Part shown: piece after piece, positions 59,901 through 64,000 of the stretch
How the letters are laid out: each line of letters starts with the position of its first letter
Position numbering within the stretch: the stretch's first letter is position 1
Assembly: GCA_903813345.2 (NCBI GenBank)
Contig: CAIIXF020000008.1
Location: 38,256,867 to 38,320,866 of the forward strand
Direction: 5' to 3'
Length of the DNA stretch: 64,000 nucleotides
Source of the DNA: Owenia fusiformis
Lineage: Eukaryota; Annelida; Polychaeta; Sabellida; Oweniidae
Notes under the pieces: model-generated
Database searches by the model: none
Told to the model about the DNA's origin: nothing
What the model saw: the letters and a program-made list of their open reading frames with translations, nothing else
Translations under genes and position numbers: made by a program

Positions 59901-62776
59901 CATTACAATTTATTTAAATATGTAGACATCTGAATTTCCTTACTTTTTTGTAGACATTTCAATTTCTTGACTTTATTATATCAAATTTATTATTAATATA
60001 TTGTAATATAATTATTAATTAATTATCTGTATATCTTTAATTTGTGTTTCTAGACATATGCATTTATTTTAGATTTGTAGACATTTATCATTACTAGTCC
60101 TTTCATTTGCCTATCTGAATGTGTTTTATCTTTTAATTGATTTATTCAAGTCAAAGGTCTAATAAATTAATAACGCTTCTTCCAAAGTTCACTTACTCCC
60201 ATATTTTGAAATTAACGGTTCCTTTTTTAAAATGAAATTAACTCATAAAAGAGTTTAGTAAACGTTGGATGAATTATACAAGCTTGGTATAAATGATTTA
60301 AATTTTACTGAACTCAAAGGAAATTGGAATTTTTGTTCGATTTATCCATTCGAAAAACAGGAATGGGTGTCACTTTCGGCAAGAGTATGGTGAATTTGTT
60401 CACCTTTTTGCCTTGGGACTTTTAGCAGTTGTTAGTGAGAACAGACTCATGGTCTAAATTCTAATTAGAAATTGATATTCCTTGCAAAATATTTATCGCT
60501 TGTAATTCAAATAATGTGCTATTATGCAAGATGTTGATCCAAGTAATAAAAAATCAGATTTAGAATATTGATTTTGTAAAGAGTGCTTGGAAAGGATGAA
60601 ATTGTACTTTAGTTTAGTGAAAATTTTCAAATGGGTGTCTTTGAATTTTGGAAGGGTTTTTCAGCACCTGGGATATTCAAATAATTAATTAACTTAACAG
60701 TAATTAAAACCTGGAAAAATATGTTACATTGAACATTATGTTAATTAATATATTTGACAACACCTTTATTAAGGGAGACATTAGTGACTTATTTATTTAT
60801 CACTATTTATATAACACTAGGAGACATAACTTATGTACAGTTCCAACATTTTCAACATTTTAGGAAATGACACTGATTCATCGAGTAATGATACAAAAGG
60901 ACAACATAATTGGGCCTTCCTGGATGCCGAAAGTATGATTTTTTAATTCAGTTATTTTATTAATTGTTATTATAGCAAAGAAGATTCAAATATCCAGGCA
61001 GATCACGATGTTCAAAACCGACTACTTTCTGCGCAAGTCAAAGAGTTGCAAAGTCGTATTCAAAATTACGAGGATGAAATCGAACAGTTTGAATTGGTGC
61101 GAGCTGATTGGACGAGTGAAAAAGAAGCAATGGAAAATATTTTAATGAAGTTAAAATCGGAACTTCAGGAAAAAGATATGTCCTTGTTGCTACTACAGGC
61201 TAAAACAGTAAGTTATACCTGAATATATTATAATTTGAAGTTTATTAAGTCATGACACAAGCTTTAATTCATCCAATGTTCCTGGAAATTACATTCTTTC
61301 AAAAATAGGGAATATAAGGCCAAAGTGGTATATAAAGCTGGAGCAATTTTTAACCAAACATACATTTTTGTGGTATCCAGATTAAACAAAATTTCAGTAA
61401 AATATGAGTTTGACGATATTTCAAATAACTTTTTCATGATAAAAATATGTTATTTACCACATCAACTGCAAATTTTGGTCAGTTGTTGTTATAGGTTTTT
61501 CATTGTCAGTTGTTCAGTTTTCCCCGTTGATTTATTTTGCTTTCCTTGCCCCCCCCCTTCCTGTTAATTATATGTTTACATTTTTGTTCTTCATGATATC
61601 AGGGCTTAGATGAGGAGGAAGGCAAGGTGGAACAGCAGGATGCTGACAGCCAATCAACTGACTCGGACAGCAAGGTGAGCATTCCATTAAACAACCCCCC
61701 CCCCTCATAAATGGCTTGCCAGCGTTGTAATAAATAAGTTCACTCCCAATTTTATTTCATGTCTTCATCGTTAGTATTTTTTCTCTTTTCTCAATTAAAA
61801 AGGTGCTAAGGAGAAGAGTTTTTTAAATTCTTTTAGTTTATTCTACATATTTTTTATTTATTTTGAGCAGAAATAGAATACTGTTTTATGAAGACACGGA
61901 AAAACATGAACTTCAAGAAATTCCCCAATTAAGGCAGATCCGCATGATGAGAGTTTTACTTGTAATTTTATGATTATTTATAAATTGATAAAATGGGTAA
62001 TATTTTCCAAATATTTATGTCCATAATTTCACATAATGATAGACTACATAGAAAAAAATCCAAAAATTCATTTGAATGGAATTATAATAACAACATTTTT
62101 TCCATTTTCAATATTTTGTGAATATGCTGAACTGCCTTAAACTGAGTATATCTGCACAGTTATCTTCAAGCATGGCATGACTTCATATAATAAATTTGAA
62201 CTTAAAACAATTAACTAGTGATTTATTTGTTTTCATTGTAATGTATTTTATGTACTGAAGAGTGGTCATCATATTCATAAAATGCTCATTAATGGAATTT
62301 GATGACATCTCATTAAAATTATAGTTGTATGATTTAGTTAACCTCAATGTGTTTAGGTTTTGAGAAAGGCTAACTAACAATAGTGGCAAAGGGCTAACAC
62401 TAATAGCTAATGGCTAACAGCTTGTACGATTGATCATGAAAAAATTATATATTTAACTCAAATTTTAAAGAAAATGCCCGGAACAAAAATAGTATGAGCA
62501 AATTCATAATGATTGCACTATAGAATGGCTGTAGAGGTTTCTTACATAGCGTTTCTATCCAAACTTTAGGATAAAGTCATGGAATGGGACACTGGAGAAT
62601 TGGGTAAAGGTTGGGACAGTGGGGTACAGGGTAAGACTGAAAGTGAGGCTGGTAGTGACCTTGGTCCAGATCCTGACCTTCAACATGACATTGAAGAATT
62701 TAACAACCAGATGGAGCTACTGACTCAAGCAAATGTCCTTCTAGAGATTGAACGAGATTCTCTCGTTGACATAAAG
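23974..62776 (+). CDS. TRIP11: Golgin GMAP-210 / TRIP11, first 11 exons (519 aa; continues off right edge)
   Basis: Exons 23974-24067, 34211-34287, 40173-40283, 41318-41456, 48019-48149, 54754-54819, 57889-58039, 58428-58704, 60976-61207, 61603-61674 and 62570-62776 join in frame with GT-AG borders. Residues 1-31 ([31 protein letters not shown]) match the N-terminal ALPS curvature-sensing segment of GMAP-210, though shorter than the vertebrate form. From about residue 35 the chain is coiled coil ([32 protein letters not shown]). A proline/serine break in exon 4 ([14 protein letters not shown]) precedes an acidic [20 protein letters not shown] segment that aligns with the vertebrate DDDMDFGD region, followed by [10 protein letters not shown]. 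Later exons are acidic heptad-rich coil. GMAP-210 tethers small, highly curved vesicles at the cis-Golgi through this N-terminus; the C-terminal Arf1-binding region is beyond the window. Introns are very large and full of mobile DNA. Confidence 0.93.
24213..24936. mobile_element. hAT-like non-autonomous element, 724 bp
   Basis: Ends CAGGGTGCGTCATAAG and CTTATGATGCACCCTG. Flanked by GTTTGGTC (24205-24212) and GTTGGGTC (24937-24944), an 8-bp duplication with one mismatch, as for hAT. The interior repeats actggtc/gaccagt phrases and contains aactggtccgtatcaaaag, also found in the smaller element at 40913-41065, so both belong to one family. No transposase. TRIP11 intron 1. Confidence 0.75.
25122..26868. 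mobile_element. Long inverted-repeat element, 1.75 kb, with 8-bp flanking repeat
   Basis: Arms of about 220 bp at each end (about 25130-25345 and 26440-26865, the right arm interrupted by another insertion) are inverted copies, sharing agtctgagtcaatattcc and tcaattcaatttttcttcc. TAAATTAC occurs directly at both borders (25114-25121 and 26869-26876), a candidate 8-bp target duplication. The very tips pair less well than the rest, so the exact ends are tentative. The interior (about 25540-26210) is homologous to 27100-27560 and to the inside of 37671-39493. Confidence 0.6.
26590..26792. mobile_element. TTAA-flanked MITE, 203 bp (nested)
   Basis: Ends CAGGCCCGTAGCCAGG and the near-complement of it (ctggccacgggcctg), flanked by TTAA at 26586-26589 and 26793-26796. 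It interrupts the right arm of the 25122-26868 element; the left arm retains the uninterrupted sequence (ccatggttaatatc equivalent near 25190), which confirms the insertion. TTAA targets are used by piggyBac and Kolobok elements; which family this is I cannot tell. Confidence 0.8.
27080..28720. repeat. Repeat cluster: duplicated ~200-bp units and a tccatccgtcc element
   Basis: 27174-27380 and 27445-27560 are direct copies of each other (cagaattttcaaaatttgtg shared) and of 26040-26210. At 27581 a different element begins (cccacccaacgaagttcaagg), with the microsatellite tccatccatccgtcc; its body reuses phrases such as tatatgctgatgcctaggg and aaaatggc at least four times up to about 28620. A related tccatccgtccg stretch lies at 44510. 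This looks like old dispersed repeat, not gene. Confidence 0.6.
29100..29275 (+). promoter_or_regulatory. CpG-rich promoter-like island with possible first exon, TRIP11 intron 1
   Basis: A GC-rich island in an AT-rich intron: ctgcgcgcgcacgc flanked by CCAAT boxes in both orientations (cattgg near 29138, ccaata near 29164). This is followed by ATG at 29253 (MSHSADN) running into a good donor, aattg/gtaaga, at 29275. The phase is incompatible with TRIP11 exon 2, so as an alternative TRIP11 start it would be non-coding. It could also be a separate transcript or mobile-element promoter. Confidence 0.3.
29600..33147. other. TRIP11 intron 1, no supported gene
   Basis: Contains a dispersed-repeat copy at 31290-31453 (ttgaaatatgaacacctgct, ending caagttttactg) and a second copy of an acctggtggtgaaa phrase (28909 and 31030). 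One compositionally distinct island at 31850-31955 follows ttcag and is open in two frames, but it has no donor and no motif. Confidence 0.35.
33148..33435. mobile_element. MITE with CAGTGGCGTAGC ends, 288 bp
   Basis: Inverted ends cagtggcgtagc and gctacgccactg; direct repeat TTCTT at both borders (33143-33147 and 33436-33440). Subterminal tacgcataaaacgcc and ggcgtacactcataaaat suggest further arm pairing. Family not assigned because a 5-bp duplication is not decisive. Confidence 0.65.
33580..33776. repeat. Copy of the ACAGTwAAACCTGT dispersed repeat family
   Basis: Best-preserved ends in the window: acagttaaacctgt at the left and acaggttttactgt at the right, near-perfect inverted repeats about 197 bp apart. 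The interior has several gaggtgttccac phrases. Confidence 0.7.
35183..36384 (-). pseudogene. LicD/fukutin-type transferase, intronless, with one -1 frame change
   Basis: Nested in TRIP11 intron 2 on the opposite strand. The first frame (36384 to 35707) begins MSINKS, with an alternative Met at residue 28 directly before a transmembrane helix (about 35-51, [17 protein letters not shown]). This is followed by a lysine/asparagine-rich stem and the LicD core [19 protein letters not shown] (about 160-178), whose aspartates are the expected nucleotidyltransferase-fold metal ligands. That frame stops four codons after an A6 run (35717-35722 on +). The -1 frame continues without a break to 35183 with FLDIFPF, typical of the family, and ends LLPLSFS. 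Together about 400 codons, a normal length. So this is a type II Golgi-type membrane protein transferring a phospho-group (phosphocholine or ribitol-phosphate class; substrate unknown) that is either a recent pseudogene, a one-base sequence error, or uses frameshifting. The lack of introns suggests retro-origin or an intronless family. Confidence 0.75.
36477..36658. repeat. Copy of the ACAGTwAAACCTGT dispersed repeat family
   Basis: Begins agttaaacctgtatatcc and ends gatcggtttcactg, with internal tgaacacctactaatctgaa. It lies about 90 bp upstream of the LicD-type frame. Confidence 0.6.
36766..37130. repeat. 23-bp tandem repeat, about 16 copies
   Basis: Unit close to aacttaaagggatattccttgcc, with variants gaaattcc and gctaac. 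TRIP11 intron 2, 400-750 bp beyond the LicD start. Confidence 0.9.
37671..39493. mobile_element. Candidate hAT-like element with CCCGCGAAATCCCGCG subterminal repeats
   Basis: Ends cagagctgtcaag and ttgacagtactg (inverted, imperfect), with GAAACA directly repeated at both borders (37665-37670 and 39494-39499). Both subterminal zones (37682-37800 and 39128-39470) are packed with tgtcccgcgaaatcccgcg-type modules. The interior between is a copy of the family also seen at 25540-26210, itself interrupted by the element at 38086-38753. The shorter-than-8 target repeat makes the class tentative. Confidence 0.5.
38086..38753. mobile_element. Mutator-like (MULE) foldback element, 668 bp
   Basis: Starts GGGTTTGTA and ends TACAAACCC. 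Inverted arms of about 260 bp are roughly 90% alike (shared accgggtaccgggtagtaa and cctccatgctgggttcaaa). Flanked by a perfect 10-bp duplication TATCTAGAAA (38076-38085, 38754-38763). Long arms plus a 9-10 bp duplication is the Mutator-superfamily pattern. The centre contains cattggcgtagccagg and a C tract. No transposase. Confidence 0.85.
40196..40620 (+). repeat. Partial-exon tandem array: TRIP11 exon 3 copied four times, 112-bp period
   Basis: The unit starts inside exon 3 (cacagatttggaagttcag), runs through the exon end (caaattcagcagaaagat) and the donor gtgagtatat, then restarts after cgtttta. Starts are at 40196, 40308, 40420 and 40532. Only the first copy keeps the real acceptor (ttgctgtttcag at 40161-40172). 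Each later copy retains the donor and has a short acceptor-like ttttacacag in front. Using those acceptors would give 83-nt exons, which shift frame and stop (reading ATT TGG AAG TTC AGC TAG), and reading through the 29-nt spacer also stops (GTG AGT ATA TGA). The copies are thus not simply codable. Confidence 0.9.
40913..41065. mobile_element. Short hAT-like MITE, 153 bp
   Basis: Ends cagtgttggcctaagg and ccttagggcctacactg; flanks GCTTTGAT (40905-40912) and GTTTTGAT (41066-41073), 8 bp with one mismatch. The interior includes aactggtccgtatcaaaag, shared with the 724-bp element at 24213-24936. TRIP11 intron 3. Confidence 0.7.
41735..41845. repeat. 17-bp tandem repeat, about 6 copies
   Basis: Unit ctgtaactgaaacacct. 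It seems to have expanded from the gaacacctct phrase of the ACAGTwAAACCTGT family (acctgtagtggaacacctc at the left border). Open in all minus-strand frames, producing spurious short ORFs. Confidence 0.9.
41850..46150. other. TRIP11 intron 4 (central part), no gene seen
   Basis: AT-rich. Holds one dispersed phrase (42420-42480, gtgggatcag... ggaataaagtaaac) that recurs at 57060-57115 and, inverted, near 16470, 58350 and 62830; a tccatccgtccgtctg stretch at 44510; and inverted ataggatat phrases near 45835-45990. No coding signal noticed. Confidence 0.35.
46158..46320. repeat. About 62-bp tandem repeat, 2.6 copies
   Basis: Unit contains aaatctggaagcattccccc, tccccaata and gattcatccccaa. TRIP11 intron 4. 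Confidence 0.8.
46617..46775. repeat. About 31-bp tandem repeat, 5 copies
   Basis: Unit approximates gttgaaaatttgaatattaa then tttgcacctag. Copies degrade to the right. Confidence 0.85.
47194..47333. mobile_element. Harbinger-type MITE, 140 bp
   Basis: Inverted arms of about 45 bp (tgcctgggtcacattta at the left, complement tgccttggtcgcatttg at the right), flanked by TAA (47191-47193 and 47334-47336), fitting the 3-bp TWA target of PIF/Harbinger. Markedly more GC-rich than its surroundings (ggccagcgcctggccg). Confidence 0.65.
47516..47692. repeat. Copy of the ACAGTwAAACCTGT dispersed repeat family
   Basis: Begins acagtaaaacctgtcttatc; contains gtgttcaaattagcaggtgt and tcacattgagaggtgttcgg; right end decayed (tttttctgta). 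Confidence 0.65.
48167..48440. repeat. Direct tandem duplication, 137-bp period, next to TRIP11 exon 5
   Basis: 48167-48303 and 48304-48440 are close copies (ggttcaatgtatatttgttt, gtataccattgccattctga). The first begins 18 nt after the exon 5 end at 48149. Each unit has an internal palindromic tendency (accattgccattctg / aatggttaccattgg). Confidence 0.85.
49301..52894. repeat. Six exact copies of the 15-bp motif ATTACGGATGCTACA
   Basis: Plus orientation at 49301-49315, 49655-49669, 52696-52710, 52717-52731 and 52880-52894; minus orientation at 52385-52399. No copy was noticed elsewhere in the window. Copies cluster 0.5-1.1 kb inside each boundary of the 31-bp inverted repeat, as subterminal transposase-binding motifs do. 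The minus copy sits 99 bp upstream of the basic ORF. Confidence 0.85.
51897..52286 (-). CDS. Highly basic 129-aa ORF, probably transposon-encoded
   Basis: Starts [20 protein letters not shown] and is almost entirely lysine/arginine/glutamate helix ([44 protein letters not shown]) before GGCV and stop. Predicted as a long charged helix with strong nuclear-localisation character. [10 protein letters not shown]- and RMRAYRKK-type repeats resemble the N-termini of large uncharacterised proteins often found in repetitive DNA of marine invertebrates; that is recollection, not a match I can verify. A donor-like ctagg/gtacaa near the end could allow splicing to further exons, but none was found down to 49 kb. 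Confidence 0.45.
   Translation of the reverse strand: MGLSAEKNRENVRKYREKLKQDKSKFEKVKEVDRKRNQKARKELKKRCMKNQPLHEAMKEKQRERMRAYRKKKKNVERDSEKDKRISAGKKIMAEKKRKEQKAKNRKQRLQDRLKKRRKYLGYNVGGCV
53490..54753. other. TRIP11 intron 5, distal part, no gene seen
   Basis: AT-rich. Contains ORF 54153-54344 (-), without recognisable features. No repeat ends identified. Confidence 0.35.
54820..56290. other. TRIP11 intron 6, proximal part, no gene seen
   Basis: Two homopolymer tracts (G run near 54944-54957, C run near 55145-55153) in otherwise AT-rich DNA. The part between (54930-55160) may be a short element bounded by them, but no target repeat is clear. Confidence 0.3.
56295..56436. repeat. Copy of the ACAGTwAAACCTGT dispersed repeat family
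   Basis: acagtaaaggctgt at the left and acaggttttactg at the right; contains tcacattgagaggtgttctg, shared with 47516-47692. Confidence 0.6.
56447..56872. repeat. About 31-33-bp tandem repeat, 13 copies
   Basis: Unit ttgctaccaggctttaagaa then tgtcataaagca; longer variants have aaatgca. Directly adjoins the dispersed repeat at 56295-56436. Confidence 0.93.
57180..57540. repeat. 93-bp tandem repeat, 4 copies
   Basis: Units begin tatcatagaagccacttgg near 57180, 57280, 57373 and 57466; the last three are nearly identical. Both strands stay open across it, giving spurious ORFs (57263-57532 +, 57170-57529 -). TRIP11 intron 6. Confidence 0.93.
58705..60975. other. TRIP11 intron 8, no supported gene
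   Basis: AT-rich; about 59800-60150 is a very degenerate array of tagacattt phrases. A spliced-looking 69-nt block at 60864-60932 (after ttttag, before gtatga) reads [19 protein letters not shown] in one frame, but its phase fits neither neighbour. Confidence 0.35.
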
Positions 62777-64000
62777 GTAGCCATCTTGGCATCTGTGTTG
62801 TGAAACGTCTTCTACGAGTGTGGCTTTGAATCTTCCTTTACTCCTTGCTGGTTTCTGGGCATATTCCGCTTACACATTTTTTGCCTTTTAGATTTAAACT
62901 TGCCTCTGAGCATATACCAAATATGTACTCATTTCCTTGAATAGTTTTTGGATAAAACTTTCAGAAATGACCAACTAGTATTCAATTATACCCCTATGCA
63001 TACTGTAGATCCTTGTTCTGTAAACCTTTATACACTTAACTTTCTATGAAGAGTTTATACCCAGAGATTTGCATACAAGAGCCTCATACACAGATCCTTA
63101 TATACTGAGCCTTTTATGCAGAGCCCTAAACATTCTAATTGTAAACAGAGCCTTGTATGTAGAGCCTTATACAAAGACCAAGTAGAAGCCAGAGCCTGAT
63201 GACGCCACCCTAACCCCTGCCATTGTAATATGTCATATCCAGAGCACAGAGCCCTATACACTGAGTCTTATATACAGAATCTTATACATGGAGCCGTATA
63301 CATTGAGCCTTGTACACAGAATCGTATACATGGAATTAAATACATTGAACCTTGAACCTTTTTCATAGAGCCTTATACATTGGGCCTTGTGCATTGTTCA
63401 CATAAACTACAAAGCCTAATACAAAACCCATGTAGTACACCCCCCCTTGTAACATGCTTCTTTCTCCTGATATAGAGTTCTGTATACCTTATCTGTAAGA
63501 GAATAAGATACAACACGTCAGCATTTGAAATTGTCCTCATTTTGTTGCGGTTAATACCATAATTAATATAAATGACCCATCTGTTACTGGAAAATTAATT
63601 TTACTGCATTGCTACATCCTGTTGAATCAGACCTCAATATTGCGCACATTGAATTTTTATTTTGACGTATCTGACCTTTGACCTGTCATGATATCTGTTT
63701 CCTGCTACAGATTCTTTATTTAGCTTTAGAGTGTGTTCTAAATCAATCAGTGATAATTTAAGGTAGAGAATTTAACATCAAACTTTTGGCGTGAATTATT
63801 TATTAAGTATAATATCTTCAGTTTTTGTTAATATACATGTATATAATGTAGTTAAGTTTTATTGCTATTTTTAATTTAATTTCTTCTATTTACATGTATA
63901 TGTTGTTTTTACACATTTACACATTGATTTTCTCAATATTTCAAAATGTTCATATTCATAAGCTCTAATTTTGTTCATTTTGATATTTGGGAGTGGTTTA
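62777..64000. other. TRIP11 intron 11 (start), with degenerate cagagccttataca repeats
   Basis: From about 63055 to 63420 a 14-18-bp phrase (cagagccttatacat and variants) repeats loosely some 15-20 times, giving a spurious minus-strand ORF at 63055-63261. The rest is AT-rich without features. The next TRIP11 exon is beyond the window. Confidence 0.6.

Noticed and set aside
60864-60932. Extra TRIP11 exon (69 nt, [12 protein letters not shown]...)
   Set aside because: Good splice signals, but the phase fits neither the preceding exon (ends phase 2) nor the following one; inclusion gives an immediate stop.

Overview
The window is an AT-rich, intron-rich animal nuclear segment. GT-AG introns, AATAAA signals, genes spread over tens of kilobases, and a dense load of short inverted-repeat transposons and minisatellites all point to a eukaryote. 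The gene content and the style of the repeats (many elements ending in cgtagccagg, and tccatccgtcc arrays) suggest a lophotrochozoan, most likely a bivalve mollusc. That is an inference; no species can be named from the sequence alone.

Layout, left to right. (1) 447-1167, + strand: the last two exons of a serine-racemase-like gene that enters from beyond the left edge. (2) 2152-3025: a Tc1/mariner-like inverted-repeat element. (3) 3500-8861, + strand: a complete eight-exon serine racemase-like gene (323 aa), the tandem paralogue of (1), with a 1.4-kb 18-bp minisatellite in its sixth intron. (4) 8862-13005: intergenic, with a transposase relic between inverted arms, a long G tract and degenerate repeats. 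(5) 13006-23572, - strand: a sorting nexin of the SNX5/6 class (PX-BAR), with a 30-nt candidate microexon, a 42-bp minisatellite and several DNA transposons in its introns. (6) 23573-23973: a roughly 400-bp divergent promoter holding a perfect palindromic GTCACGTGAC box. (7) 23974-62776, + strand, running past the right edge: the first eleven exons (519 aa) of the golgin GMAP-210/TRIP11, starting with its ALPS-like membrane-curvature segment and continuing into coiled coil. (8) 35183-36384, - strand: an intronless LicD/fukutin-type gene nested in TRIP11 intron 2. It is broken by a -1 frame change exactly at a slippery heptamer.

SNX5/6 (endosome-to-Golgi SNX-BAR coat) and GMAP-210 (cis-Golgi vesicle tether) act in connected trafficking steps and are arranged head to head over one short promoter, so co-regulation is plausible. 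The racemase genes are an unrelated tandem pair.

Most of the rest is mobile DNA. Several elements can be delimited by target-site duplications: hAT-like at 18901-19700, 24213-24936, 40913-41065 and probably 25122-26868; Mutator-like at 38086-38753, with a paralogous empty site in the same window; a TTAA element at 26590-26792; a Harbinger-like MITE at 47194-47333; and TA-flanked elements at 2152-3025 and 22171-22997. The most novel-looking stretch is 48.76-53.49 kb, bounded by a perfect 31-bp inverted repeat. It carries six exact copies of a 15-bp motif and one highly basic 129-aa ORF. The other unusual items are a 112-bp partial-exon tandem array in TRIP11 whose copies differ only at synonymous positions, and the LicD frameshift.
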